A stretch of 64,000 nucleotides of DNA, from the IMG/VR virus record IMGVR_UViG_3300013233_000235, positions 1 through 64,000 of that record. One strand, given 5' to 3'. Shown here one piece after another: positions 34,779 through 44,103 of this stretch. This DNA comes from a virus. A program made the position numbers and the translations under genes. The number at the start of each line of letters is the position of its first letter. The first letter of the stretch is position 1. A model generated the notes under the pieces. The model worked only from the letters and a program-made list of their open reading frames with translations, was not told where the DNA came from and made no database searches.

Positions 34779-35762
34779 ATGTTTGAATACATGAGTTATC
34801 TAAACCACAAGCAGATTAAAAGCTTATCCCACTTACACGGCTATATAGAAGAACAAGAAGCGCTCGGGCAGAGTGGTGGGTTGGTCAGCGTGGGGTCTAA
34901 CCCATATGGGGAAGTATATGGTATCGTACAAGAGAATCATAAGCTGCCCCATTTTGTCCACCCTATCACCACAAACGCGGGTAAGTGCTACGTTGATACG
35001 CGCGCATACTTGACGGGAACTGGCACCGTCCGTTATAAAATTGACCGGACATTCGCCTTACAGCGTGGTCATCTGGCTTTGGCTGCCGCACATGGTCCCG
35101 AGTTTTTCGAATCCATCATCCCACAGGTTAGTGCATTATTCGGCGCATGGGTAGCGGGCACCATGGTGTCTCGCTTTAATGCTGATATTAATGATGAGGT
35201 GCTTCTAAAGATCGCTGCCACCTCTTATTACGTTGCACTCATGCTTAAGCAGATAAGCTATGCTAAAAAGTCAGGAGATCGGTATGAACCACAAATCCAG
35301 CCCGATGAAGACCATGGGGACTACCTCGATGCTGAAGAATTATCCACCATCTGTTTACGGATAATGGGTAACCGCGGTTTAGGTATCCCCACGACGTTTG
35401 TGGAAGAAGCGCTGGAGGATGGTATTATCCACACTCTAACTAACACCCCCCAGATCAACATGGCTGTGTTACTAAAGCTAATCGACGACACCGGGGAGTT
35501 CAAGATGGGTGAGGCCGATATCGGCACACTCAGTAGGTTAATGGGTGGTGGCTCTTGGCAGGGTATGGATGCTATCAACCTCGCCATAACTGGTATGGAA
35601 AGTATGAGCGTCATGACCTCAATGGTGGCTTTCCTGGGGTACATGCCGTCATACCGCAACCGCACACGCATCGGTCAAGCGTATAACACTCTATTTAAAC
35701 GCATGGATATGATTGGGGTGCATGAGTCCGTGGTACGCCTTATGGGTGCCTATCATGGGTAA
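34779..35762 (+). CDS. Virion structural protein, phiKZ gp28 position
   Basis: A 327-residue, largely helical protein. It begins a plus-strand operon that ends with the large terminase. In phiKZ the genes between terminase (gp25) and sheath (gp29) are gp26, gp27 and gp28, and this gene takes the gp28 place. No domain recognised; a neck, baseplate or tail role is inferred from order. Its stop overlaps the next gene by eight bases. Confidence 0.72.
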   Translation: MFEYMSYLNHKQIKSLSHLHGYIEEQEALGQSGGLVSVGSNPYGEVYGIVQENHKLPHFVHPITTNAGKCYVDTRAYLTGTGTVRYKIDRTFALQRGHLALAAAHGPEFFESIIPQVSALFGAWVAGTMVSRFNADINDEVLLKIAATSYYVALMLKQISYAKKSGDRYEPQIQPDEDHGDYLDAEELSTICLRIMGNRGLGIPTTFVEEALEDGIIHTLTNTPQINMAVLLKLIDDTGEFKMGEADIGTLSRLMGGGSWQGMDAINLAITGMESMSVMTSMVAFLGYMPSYRNRTRIGQAYNTLFKRMDMIGVHESVVRLMGAYHG

Positions 35763-38256
35763 GATCGATGACCGTCTACTGGAGGTCGCCAGAGATGGGA
35801 TGTGGTTTAACCCACACAACGATAACCAGGTGGTCATACAGGTCGCCAGGCTTACCGGGGTGGCCGGGGTGGTTGGTGGCGTTAATATGGCGTTTACCAC
35901 ACATCGGTTACCAGACAATGTGACCAGATGGGTTTTATACGAGCTTGGGGGGATTAATCCAGAAGAGTTGGGCTTAGCCGCGTTGACCGACCACTGGATC
36001 GGGGCTGGGGCGTTAATGGCCCGTGAGGACACTCTTATACAGTTGTTTACTGATAACCGTGCGATACCTTTGTTTACCGCGATGTTTAAGCGTAATCTAG
36101 CGGGAACTATCTTGTTGGCTATCGATGCTACCGCTGGTGGCGCACTGCTGTCTAGACATGCCCAGGTGTATGCCAGATTTTACACAAACATCTGGAGAAA
36201 TAACTCCTACGCAACATCTGTATCTGAAGTCGGGGCCCACATCACGCATTTGGATAAGCTGCTACCCATAATGGCTAAGCAGGCGGAACCACCAACCGGC
36301 AATCGGTTCTACTACATCGATGGGGTTTATCAGGACTACATTTCCACGCCAATGGTTGCCCTAGAGGGGTTGGGATGCACAGTAACGCTGCTCGAAGATG
36401 CGGATGGGGATGGGTTCGAGGATCATACCTTGGAAGACCTCCCCCACTATGTGTCTACCGGTGATGCGGAGCATAAACTGTTATTAATGCCCGATGCGGG
36501 GGGTGACCCGATGGCCCCTACGCCGTACGATGAGCTGGAGGTCTACATATGCACCAGGATGCCAACGCCCGACGGCGTTGGCACATATGTTCGCGGTGTC
36601 ATGTACCCACGGCTATCCCTACCAGATATGCGTATGATTACCCATCGTGACTTTGCCTTGCGTGCAACCAAGGTGGAGAACATCGTTATGCGTAACGATT
36701 TCCTCAGTGCTGCCGACTCCGTATTTATACGGGTGTTCCGCCGTCACCATGAAAACCCAAGGCGCACCGTGATGGATGGGGCGTATCTAATCGACTTATA
36801 CAAGCTTGCTACCGATGCTCGCAGATCCATGCTGGTGGGGGTGGGCGGTTACGCGGGTTGGCGCGCAGACAAACTGGAGGGGACTCCGTCTACCCTATGG
36901 CAAACGTTGACTGCGGGGGAAATTACAGCTGCCAATATACCTGGGGTTTTATCGGAGTACGCTATATCTGGGGCCATCGGTATTGGTGAGCTTGTGGATG
37001 GTGTGTACAAGTTGCCAGTGGCAGCCGATATAGGCGGTGTCTTATTATGCTACGGGCCAACTGGTTTGTTAACAGACTTGTTAAGTGTGGCGCCATCTTC
37101 GGGAAATAGCAGCGTCGGCACCCCAGGCGGGACAGGCGCTGTGGAATTCATACCGGGTGTATTGACCACCGATGGTTACGAGATGGATAAGCCTCTGGTG
37201 GCCGATCACATCGCTAGCATTTACAATGAGCGCTATTACCACCGCACGCCTGGAGAAACCGCTTGGTCAATATCCGAAGAGGGTGTCGATTATGAGTATG
37301 GTGAGAATGGGTTGCTCATTTGGGACCACAAGCACTATGATAGCGGGAAGGTTGTTAGAACACTTAACGACATTCTCTACTACCGGGCCAACGTCGAGGT
37401 AGATCTGCTATATAAACCGATCAATATTTTAACTGGCAGACCAACTGCGGTGGACATTGGTTTCGATCTATTTGACGTGTACATGAACGGTTATAAGCTG
37501 GTTCGGGACGTGGAGTATACTGTGGATTACCCGCACATCAGTATATCTGCAAAAACCCCCATTGGTCTTAGCGGTGACCTGTTTGTCGATGTACTCATAC
37601 TCAACCATGGTTTCGTCACAGACCCCACGATCCACGGATGGGTGGCTAACAAGCTGGCTGTCCCCAAGGCTCACGAAGATCTGTTCATAAAGGATCGTAA
37701 TAAGAGGTTGTTCATTAATGGCATGTTGAGTGACATGTCCATGATAACAGCCGTTGAGGATTCAGTAGCCGACCCGCAGCCAAAGGTGGCAGATGGCAGC
37801 ATCTGGGAGGCGGTGCCAAGAAGTAGCATGTTATCTGTCTATGGCATGGGCAAATACGGCCCTGTCCGTGGGGTTCCGGCCTACGTTAGTGCGGCGGTAT
37901 ACCAGCAGATACCTAAGTACCCAGTGTCTGGGATTATCATAGTCCCAACTAAGCGGGTTATCTTCAGCCCATTCATACGCAGTGTTATAAACATGCTGCG
38001 TAACAAGACCATACTCGCGGTCATCTATAGCGGTTCCAGCACCGCTGTCACCAAAGGGTTGATGCCATATATATCTGACCTCAAGAAGGATGTCTGTTAT
38101 AAACTGTTGGACGACTGGATGGTCGAGATACACCCTACCCCCGGCAACGATGTTATACAACTCGCCAGTTACGAGATAGCATTTTTGGAAGAGATGAACC
38201 GGGTATACTTTAACAGCAGGATTGTGCTTAATAGGTACATATCCCTGATACAATGA
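35755..38256 (+). CDS. Virion structural protein, phiKZ gp27 position
   Basis: An 833-residue protein. ATG 35755 is chosen because it gives a short overlap with the preceding stop; upstream TTG 35713 and ATG 35722 would give longer overlaps. The N-terminal 130 residues are helical. The middle has many Gly/Asp turns (DADGDGFEDH near residue 215 looks like a calcium-loop acidic motif) and the C-terminal half is beta-rich. By order it corresponds to phiKZ gp27. Probably a tail or baseplate component; no enzymatic motif seen. Confidence 0.72.
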   Translation: MGKIDDRLLEVARDGMWFNPHNDNQVVIQVARLTGVAGVVGGVNMAFTTHRLPDNVTRWVLYELGGINPEELGLAALTDHWIGAGALMAREDTLIQLFTDNRAIPLFTAMFKRNLAGTILLAIDATAGGALLSRHAQVYARFYTNIWRNNSYATSVSEVGAHITHLDKLLPIMAKQAEPPTGNRFYYIDGVYQDYISTPMVALEGLGCTVTLLEDADGDGFEDHTLEDLPHYVSTGDAEHKLLLMPDAGGDPMAPTPYDELEVYICTRMPTPDGVGTYVRGVMYPRLSLPDMRMITHRDFALRATKVENIVMRNDFLSAADSVFIRVFRRHHENPRRTVMDGAYLIDLYKLATDARRSMLVGVGGYAGWRADKLEGTPSTLWQTLTAGEITAANIPGVLSEYAISGAIGIGELVDGVYKLPVAADIGGVLLCYGPTGLLTDLLSVAPSSGNSSVGTPGGTGAVEFIPGVLTTDGYEMDKPLVADHIASIYNERYYHRTPGETAWSISEEGVDYEYGENGLLIWDHKHYDSGKVVRTLNDILYYRANVEVDLLYKPINILTGRPTAVDIGFDLFDVYMNGYKLVRDVEYTVDYPHISISAKTPIGLSGDLFVDVLILNHGFVTDPTIHGWVANKLAVPKAHEDLFIKDRNKRLFINGMLSDMSMITAVEDSVADPQPKVADGSIWEAVPRSSMLSVYGMGKYGPVRGVPAYVSAAVYQQIPKYPVSGIIIVPTKRVIFSPFIRSVINMLRNKTILAVIYSGSSTAVTKGLMPYISDLKKDVCYKLLDDWMVEIHPTPGNDVIQLASYEIAFLEEMNRVYFNSRIVLNRYISLIQ

Positions 38257-38269
38257 ATTGGATAGCATT

Positions 38270-39937
38270 ATGAGTACAATCGTAACAAGTGCCGGTTCGC
38301 GTAGTAGCCGCGTGCTACACATTGAAGAGGCATACACCGGCGTGGAGGGCCCCCAGACCAATGGGCTTGTTGCTCTAAAGAAAGGTGATGTTGTGTTCAA
38401 CAATGCGGGTAAGTCACAGCTGGTCACGTACGTGGATCCAGATACACTGATACCCGTGTTTACTAGCACTGATGATACCACCGAGTCGACCGTGGTGGAC
38501 CCAGACTCATTAGAGCTAGGGTTGGCATATAAGCCACCCCAGATCACATCGCGCATGTTTATCGACTATGCCACTGAACCTGCCACAATTGTCGTAGACG
38601 CCCACTACACCATTTTGGACAAAGCGGCAACCCAGATTAAGGTCTTCATGGGGCGCGATACATCAGATGGTGGTCAGGTCATATCACACACTGTTAATAC
38701 CAGTGGTGTCATCATGTCAGAGATGGTGGATGTGGAACCTATCGATGTTACATTGCCGGCTATCCGCAGACCTTTACGGTTTAACACCACAACCGATATT
38801 CCGGCGGGGCAGGTGTTGACTGCGGTGATCTACGCCAACACTGGGAAGATTATCGGTGAAGACATATTTGTGGCCGTCCAATCCCGGATGATATCCGGCC
38901 CGTCCGCCGCCAGTGTGTACATCGATGGTATCAGCCTTGTTAGCCCAATGTTGTCTACCACCGATGCGCTTGTTATTGAGAACCCCTTCGGTCACAGTTT
39001 TACCGGGTCATCAGCAGCCTGTCTGTTACATTACAGCAATGGTAGAAGTGTCACAATGCCCATCGATGGCAATAAGGTTATTCTACACGGGTTGGATAGT
39101 TTCGATAGTTCGCGCATGGGTAGCAACACCTCCGTGGTGTTGTCATACTACCCTGGTGAAGATGAGCCAGCTATCAATGTTAGGGGTGTTACGACACCAT
39201 CCATAGCCAAGACTTACACATTGGTTAACATACCAATATCCGGTGATTACAGGTTGCGTGCATACATCATCCCACACTGGGATGTGGCATCGGGGTGGGC
39301 CTTACGCGTACTCCTAACAGATGTGGAGTATGCTGTTTACATTGATGTGACTGAATACGCTGAGTTACGGGATGCTCTAGGTAACCCCCTGACTCTAATC
39401 GGGGACGGTACCATGTCCCGTGTCCACATGTCCATCGATTTGAGTGGTATGACCAATGATACTTACGACGGCTACGTGCACACCCAGAAACTGGATATCG
39501 CATTGCCAACCTACTCCGATATCGATGTCGAGGGCTGGCGAATAGATTACGGATGTGATGGGATGACTGTCTATGGTACCGAGCTATATGCTCGCGTCAG
39601 TCAGGCCGGATCAAGGCCATTCAAGATCGATTGCGGCCTTGCGGATGTGGATAAATGGCTTGCTACCCTATATCGCGGGTTGGACCCAAGTTACGACAAT
39701 ACCTTATATAGTGAGGCCCCAACGCCCACAAGTTTCCGTTTAGAACACGGGGGTGTCGATGGCGACATGGTTATCGGCACTTTCCCCATTGTAACATGGG
39801 ACGCTGTCCTGTACCTTGGGACTGGGCGCGAGTGGCTAAGTGGCAAACCTCTTAACATCGTCTGGTTATTGGATTCACTAGAATCTACCAAGGTGTTGGC
39901 GGTAAGCCCTCTACCCGTAAAATTCCTTTACGTTTAA
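38270..39937 (+). CDS. Virion structural protein, phiKZ gp26 position
   Basis: A 555-residue beta-rich protein starting at ATG 38270; a TTG 12 bases upstream is less likely. It has repeated strand-turn patterns with many Asp, Gly, Thr and Tyr residues, in the manner of baseplate or tail-fibre-associated proteins. Position before the terminase gene matches phiKZ gp26. Function inferred from order only. Confidence 0.72.
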   Translation: MSTIVTSAGSRSSRVLHIEEAYTGVEGPQTNGLVALKKGDVVFNNAGKSQLVTYVDPDTLIPVFTSTDDTTESTVVDPDSLELGLAYKPPQITSRMFIDYATEPATIVVDAHYTILDKAATQIKVFMGRDTSDGGQVISHTVNTSGVIMSEMVDVEPIDVTLPAIRRPLRFNTTTDIPAGQVLTAVIYANTGKIIGEDIFVAVQSRMISGPSAASVYIDGISLVSPMLSTTDALVIENPFGHSFTGSSAACLLHYSNGRSVTMPIDGNKVILHGLDSFDSSRMGSNTSVVLSYYPGEDEPAINVRGVTTPSIAKTYTLVNIPISGDYRLRAYIIPHWDVASGWALRVLLTDVEYAVYIDVTEYAELRDALGNPLTLIGDGTMSRVHMSIDLSGMTNDTYDGYVHTQKLDIALPTYSDIDVEGWRIDYGCDGMTVYGTELYARVSQAGSRPFKIDCGLADVDKWLATLYRGLDPSYDNTLYSEAPTPTSFRLEHGGVDGDMVIGTFPIVTWDAVLYLGTGREWLSGKPLNIVWLLDSLESTKVLAVSPLPVKFLYV

Positions 39938-39943
39938 ACAACA

Positions 39944-39961
39944 GGCGGCCTAGCGGTCGCC
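39944..39961 (+). other. Hairpin before terminase start
   Basis: GGCGGCC (39944-39950) pairs with GGTCGCC (39955-39961, one G-U) across TAGC. The terminase ATG follows three bases later. There is no T-run. It may shape translation of terminase or process the mRNA between structural and packaging genes. Confidence 0.6.
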
Positions 39962-39963
39962 TT

Positions 39964-42084
39964 ATGGTGTTATCAATGATTCTGTATAAAGAGGACTGGG
40001 ATAAATACCCGGATGCCATCGCCGATGTTGAAACATCCAATGATAGTTTCATACACTTATGTGCCACCTATAAGGCTATGGGTATAGAGAACTGGGCATT
40101 CCCATTGGCGCTGCACGACCCATCATTGCAAGGGGTAGACCCATTCGATCCAGATATATCTGACGATCTTAAGCTTAAGATACGGGTGGAGTCCAAATAC
40201 AACCCGTGGTACAACTACCGGGAACTATTACGCATTAAGCAAGAGGGGTCGTCTATAGCAACCCAGTTTCTAGCCAACCGTGGTAACATAGCGATGGCGT
40301 GGGCGTACTTTAATCATTTCGATTTCTATCTCATCCAGCCACGGCAAACTGGTAAGACTGTATCGGTTGCGTGGACATGGGGCCAGATACTATACCTTTT
40401 ATATGAAGGTACTAAGATACAGCTTATTACGGAGAAGACAAAGTTGGTGAAAGATGTTATCAACGGCATCCGTAACATGCGTGACTCACTACCTAAATGG
40501 CTCAACCCAACCGATCCCAAAGTTGATGCTGATAACCTTGAAAGGATAGAATGCCGAGCACGGGATACCAGATTTAGCACAGCGGTTGGCCGTAACACCA
40601 CCGAGGGTGCCGAGTCAGTTGGCCGTGGTGCCACGTCAGGTACACTGCACGGCGACGAAGTACCATACGTGCCAAAGGGTGAGATATGTTTCCCCGTAGC
40701 GCTGGGTTCGACTCTGGGCGCCCGCAGGTTATCTGAAAAGAATGGGGGGTTGTATGGCAACGTGTTTACTACCACCGCTGGCAAGCTTAACACACCCAAT
40801 GGTGCATTCGCGTATAAAATGTTCATGGACGGGTACAAGTGGAATGAGTCGTTGTTCGATTGCGCAAATGCTGAGGTGGCCAAAGATGTTATACTGACTA
40901 ACTCTAAATCGGACATAGCGCAGATAAGTGCGGCCTTCTCATACAGGATGCTTGGGTATGATGATCAGTGGTTCAGAGAGGCTGCCGCGATAACCCGTGG
41001 TAGTCGCGATAGCATTGAACGTGACCTGTTGAATATATGGTCACACGGTAGTTCCGATGGCCCCATCCCAGTCGCGGTGTCCGAGGCAATTAACACATCC
41101 GTTAGAGAGCCCAACTGGGTACAGATTACCAAAAACAAATATAGCATCAACTGGTATAAGGATCGGGATGCCGTGATCGACAGCCTCATGAATGGTCACC
41201 ACTTGCTAACATTGGATACCGGTAATGCGGTGGGTCTCGATAGTAATGCCCTAATTATAATGGATGTGACTGATGCATCTATACTGGGTATATCCGATGT
41301 CAATGTTGGCAGTATATTTAAGTACGCTGATTGGATAGCCGAGTTACTCATACGGTTCCCTAAGACCACATTGGTTATCGAGAATAAGATGTCTGGTCAG
41401 AGTGTGATTGACATCATAGTTGTCCGGTTAATCGAGGCTAAAATTGATCCGTGTCGACGTATATTCAACCGAGTTATTGACGATGAGCATGGTAACGCTG
41501 AATTGTTTGCAGACATGAAGGCCCCATGGTCTAGGAGGAGCGGGCGGTTTTACGACAGATTCAAGAAGTTCATGGGGTTCTGTACGGGCGCGGCTAACCG
41601 CACACACCTGTACGATGCGGTCTTAACTAGGGCCACTGAGACAACGGGCCATCGTGTAACAGACCGTGGGTTGGCTGACCAACTGCTCGGCTTAGTAAAA
41701 AAGAATGATCGTGTGGATCATATAGCCGGTGGTCATGATGACCTTGTTATATCGTGGTTACTCGGGCATTGGTTTTTAAATCATGCTGTTAACCACTCTA
41801 TGTACGGCATACCTGTGGGTAAAGCATTGTCAGGTGTCAAGGAGCACGGTGCCACCTTATCAGACGCCGAGTTGGCTATACAGGATGCTCAGAGTAAGGT
41901 TCGGGCCGAACTGCTTTATATAAAGGTTCAGCTTACCCAGCGTAACACACCATTGGTGAATGTGCGCCTGCGTAAGAAGGCTCAAGCCTTAACCCGTTTA
42001 ACTGAAGAAGATGGTGGCGAGACTGTCACCATGGATTCCATAATAGGCGGCGGTAAGTCTAAACGCCGTAAGGCTAGAGTATGA
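39964..42084 (+). CDS. Terminase large subunit
   Basis: A 706-residue packaging motor protein. Seen: Walker A-like QPRQTGKT at 125-132, Walker B ending HGDE at 229-232, and the three acidic clusters of the RNase H-like nuclease, Asp418 (LTLDTG), Glu473 (VIENK) and Asp592/Asp593 (GGHDD). The ATPase pumps DNA into the prohead and the nuclease cuts the concatemer. It corresponds to phiKZ gp25 and closes the structural operon. The start is ATG 39964; an in-frame ATG at 39976 is an alternative. Its TGA overlaps the ATG of a small membrane protein. Confidence 0.92.
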   Translation: MVLSMILYKEDWDKYPDAIADVETSNDSFIHLCATYKAMGIENWAFPLALHDPSLQGVDPFDPDISDDLKLKIRVESKYNPWYNYRELLRIKQEGSSIATQFLANRGNIAMAWAYFNHFDFYLIQPRQTGKTVSVAWTWGQILYLLYEGTKIQLITEKTKLVKDVINGIRNMRDSLPKWLNPTDPKVDADNLERIECRARDTRFSTAVGRNTTEGAESVGRGATSGTLHGDEVPYVPKGEICFPVALGSTLGARRLSEKNGGLYGNVFTTTAGKLNTPNGAFAYKMFMDGYKWNESLFDCANAEVAKDVILTNSKSDIAQISAAFSYRMLGYDDQWFREAAAITRGSRDSIERDLLNIWSHGSSDGPIPVAVSEAINTSVREPNWVQITKNKYSINWYKDRDAVIDSLMNGHHLLTLDTGNAVGLDSNALIIMDVTDASILGISDVNVGSIFKYADWIAELLIRFPKTTLVIENKMSGQSVIDIIVVRLIEAKIDPCRRIFNRVIDDEHGNAELFADMKAPWSRRSGRFYDRFKKFMGFCTGAANRTHLYDAVLTRATETTGHRVTDRGLADQLLGLVKKNDRVDHIAGGHDDLVISWLLGHWFLNHAVNHSMYGIPVGKALSGVKEHGATLSDAELAIQDAQSKVRAELLYIKVQLTQRNTPLVNVRLRKKAQALTRLTEEDGGETVTMDSIIGGGKSKRRKARV

Positions 42085-42197
42085 AGATGTTTAAGCAGTT
42101 TATGCGTGGGGCCCTATACATCCCATCGGTGTGCGTGTTCGCTATGATGCTCGGCATCATATGGCTCGAGGATTTGTTTGAGGATTATGATGAGTGA
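42081..42197 (+). CDS. Small membrane protein, 38 aa
   Basis: Starts with an ATGA overlap on the terminase stop. It has one hydrophobic segment (about residues 11-29, ALYIPSVCVFAMMLGIIWL) followed by an acidic tail (EDLFEDYDE). The overlap argues for coupled translation. Function unknown. Confidence 0.6.
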   Translation: MKMFKQFMRGALYIPSVCVFAMMLGIIWLEDLFEDYDE

Positions 42198-42251
42198 GTT
42201 GTATCCGGTTTTGTGCGCGATATTGCGCTGTATTTAAAAAGGATCTTAGTT

Positions 42252-42452
42252 ATGTATGAATCGGCAGTTTTGTCATTGATTTTGAATGGGTTGGCGGTGG
42301 CGGTTGTCATCACATTGGTTGTCGGATTACTGGTGTATGTGCTTGGGTCGCCAAATGATCACCCCCTGACACCCCCGCGTAAACGTGGGTCTCGCGGTGA
42401 CTCGCCATCATGTGACCACGGTGACTCCGGTTCCTCTGGGGGTTGTGAATAG
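42252..42452 (+). CDS. Small membrane protein, 66 aa
   Basis: ATG 42252 after AAGGATCTTAGTT, a leader ending shared with other early genes here. An upstream in-frame start at 42213 lacks a ribosome-binding site. One long transmembrane helix (about 6-32) is followed by a Pro/Arg/Ser/Gly-rich soluble tail with two cysteines. Function unknown. Confidence 0.65.
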   Translation: MYESAVLSLILNGLAVAVVITLVVGLLVYVLGSPNDHPLTPPRKRGSRGDSPSCDHGDSGSSGGCE

Positions 42453-42559
42453 TGTTGCACATTTACATACTGGGCATAGCTCCCCTGATTATGGCCACAC
42501 TTGTGGCCGTTGGCGTAGCATTCTGTGCATGTCGCATAACTGCGTACAGAAGTTGTTAA
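42452..42559 (+). CDS. Small membrane protein, 35 aa
   Basis: GTG at 42452 overlaps the preceding TAG by one base and has GGGGG nine bases upstream. The product is almost entirely one hydrophobic helix with three cysteines near its end. Supported by overlap and context only. Confidence 0.45.
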   Translation: MLHIYILGIAPLIMATLVAVGVAFCACRITAYRSC

Positions 42560-42568
42560 ACATTATTA

Positions 42569-42594
42569 TATAAACGCCCACATAGGTGTTTATA
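42569..42594 (+). other. Hairpin overlapping TATATAAAC
   Basis: TATAAAC (42569-42575) pairs with GTTTATA (42588-42594), with CC/GG inside. The left arm overlaps a promoter-like TATATAAAC (42567-42575), a one-base variant of the early promoter. Confidence 0.45.
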
Positions 42595-42644
42595 GGAAAC
42601 GGATAGGGAATGGGACTACAAACGCTGGCCAGGAGAACGGCACT

Positions 42645-42776
42645 ATGTTTGATCCATACCTAAGTCTGGTGGTTATAAATAGTCTCACCATATCTGGGGG
42701 GTTATGGGCACTAGCCCTTATCTCTTTAGATGAGCACAAACGTTGTGCCCGATTGGACCATAATGACCTACCTTGA
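42645..42776 (+). CDS. Small membrane protein, 43 aa
   Basis: ATG 42645 behind AGGAG. One transmembrane helix (about 5-28) and a charged C-terminus. It overlaps the next small gene by 14 bases. Function unknown. Confidence 0.6.
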   Translation: MFDPYLSLVVINSLTISGGLWALALISLDEHKRCARLDHNDLP

Positions 42777-42894
42777 AAGGTTGATCATACTAGGTTTAAT
42801 AGGGTGGTGCCTATACGCATGGGTGCCGAACATGACTGAGTGTACCACTGTTGAGAAGGCCACTTGGACAATCCAGAGATGGGACGGGGAATAG
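42763..42894 (+). CDS. Small membrane protein, 43 aa (second)
   Basis: ATG 42763 overlaps the previous frame, with GGA upstream. A hydrophobic N-terminal helix (about 5-22) is followed by a polar C-terminus ending just before an early promoter. Function unknown. Confidence 0.5.
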   Translation: MTYLERLIILGLIGWCLYAWVPNMTECTTVEKATWTIQRWDGE

Positions 42895-42896
42895 CT

Positions 42897-42904
42897 TATA
42901 TAAC
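42897..42904 (+). promoter_or_regulatory. Early promoter TATATAAC
   Basis: TATATAAC with a less typical downstream part (ACATG rather than TnnnATG). It lies 57 bases upstream of the start at 42962. Confidence 0.6.
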
Positions 42905-42936
42905 ACATGTTGTATAGGCGCGTTGGCGGACATTCA

Positions 42937-42952
42937 TCCATTATTAAATGGA
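42937..42952 (+). promoter_or_regulatory. Hairpin holding the ribosome-binding site
   Basis: TCCATT pairs with AATGGA across ATTA. The right arm contains most of the GGAG that serves ATG 42962, so the fold could limit translation. Confidence 0.5.
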
Positions 42953-42961
42953 GTGTCAATT

Positions 42962-43291
42962 ATGAGTGATACCTTAAAAATCGCAGTTGTCATTTTTGCG
43001 TTAGACTTTATGATCATTGGCTTTCTGTGGCTTGCTGCTAAACGGCATCATGATCGCATTACTGCCCGCAGAAACCGTGGTCGTTTAGATGAGATCCTCA
43101 CGGCCTGTGATACTATCACATGCCATCCTGTAAACCTCCAACACATGTCTGCTCACGTAGGCGTCGCCCATTTGGAACCTAGCATCCTGGTTCGCGAAGT
43201 TTCCGCAATGGGTGAAAGCGACTTGGCGCTGTTTCACAAGGAAGTTATGAAGGCGGCCGATGCTATCGCCGCAAGTAAGGAGCCAAGTTAA
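42962..43291 (+). CDS. Membrane-anchored protein, 109 aa
   Basis: ATG 42962 is preferred over an upstream start at 42851 because of GGAG placement and the promoter in between. One N-terminal transmembrane helix (about 5-27) is followed by a soluble helical domain with several histidines. It ends before a GC-rich terminator-like hairpin. Function unknown. Confidence 0.68.
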   Translation: MSDTLKIAVVIFALDFMIIGFLWLAAKRHHDRITARRNRGRLDEILTACDTITCHPVNLQHMSAHVGVAHLEPSILVREVSAMGESDLALFHKEVMKAADAIAASKEPS

Positions 43292-43295
43292 AGTG

Positions 43296-43323
43296 CGGCC
43301 GGCCAGTATTGGCCGGTCGTTTT
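43296..43323 (+). terminator. Terminator-like GC hairpin
   Basis: CGGCCGGCC pairs with GGCCGGTCG (one G-U) across AGTATT, followed by a short T-run. Confidence 0.7.
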
Positions 43324-43345
43324 ATACGTACCTTAAGGATTGTGC

Positions 43346-43648
43346 ATGAATACTTACAAATTATCGTTAGCGCTGGGCCTAGATAGTAGGGGCTTCGGTA
43401 AGTTTATAGAGGTCCGTGGGGGTCGATATAGTGGCTTCTCAGTCTGGGCATTGGCGGGGCTTGCCAGGACATACATTGGTAAGTCCACAGGGTCCGCTGA
43501 CACCGTGTTGCGCAACCACTGTGGTGACCTCCTTATAGCCGGGCGTCTAAAAAATGGACAACGTTGCAAATGGTATATCCGGTCTACCGAGGTCGGTTAT
43601 AAACTAGGGTGCCCCACCTCAAACGAGGGTGCTAATGGAGTTAGATGA
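43346..43648 (+). CDS. Small protein, possible winged-helix
   Basis: A 100-residue basic protein starting at ATG 43346 after AAGGA. Residues 30-75 (a helix with WALAGLARTY, then TVLRNHCGDLLIAGRL and a strand CKWYI) could be a winged-helix fold, but this is a visual impression. Overlaps the next gene by 14 bases. A DNA-binding role is possible, not shown. Confidence 0.6.
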   Translation: MNTYKLSLALGLDSRGFGKFIEVRGGRYSGFSVWALAGLARTYIGKSTGSADTVLRNHCGDLLIAGRLKNGQRCKWYIRSTEVGYKLGCPTSNEGANGVR

Positions 43649-43994
43649 CATGGTCGCTGATTACGCGATGTTTTACCCAGCCTTCCTGATAGTTGCTGGC
43701 GTTAGTATTTTATTCGGGCTAGGCGTTGCCCTGTATGTCTGTAGGAATGTTATACCCTGTGGCGATTTTAGGGCCATGCGTAGGGCTGGGATGATCCCTA
43801 TCGATATGGACCCGGTATCTAACCGGATCATCGAGATTCGGATAGCGCTTGCTCTAAACCAGATGTCCGCAAATTCCATTGAAGAAAATGGCCACATTGT
43901 CATCAAATCCGTGGCTGTACACTGGGCCGCTAAAATCGTAAGGCTGCCCCCATCCGCCAGAGCTGAGATGCTAGCACGGCTGGAAATGATATAA
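43635..43994 (+). CDS. Membrane-anchored protein, 119 aa
   Basis: ATG 43635 overlaps the preceding gene and follows GAGGGT. One transmembrane helix (about 14-38) is followed by a soluble C-terminal part that is helical with regularly spaced Ala/Leu. Function unknown. Confidence 0.65.
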   Translation: MELDDMVADYAMFYPAFLIVAGVSILFGLGVALYVCRNVIPCGDFRAMRRAGMIPIDMDPVSNRIIEIRIALALNQMSANSIEENGHIVIKSVAVHWAAKIVRLPPSARAEMLARLEMI

Positions 43995-44017
43995 TGGAAT
44001 CAGTTATATTTCAATGA

Positions 44018-44025
44018 CATATAAC
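44018..44025 (+). promoter_or_regulatory. Early promoter CATATAAC
   Basis: TGACATATAACTAAAATG context, identical to the copy at 47687 over 17 bases. It drives the hairpin-rich transcript at about 44030-44300. Confidence 0.7.
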
Positions 44026-44103
44026 TAAAATGAATACTCATGTATAATTCTGTACATGGGTCACCTGATACCACTTATATAGGTGGTGCAGTTTGGAGTA
44101 GCT

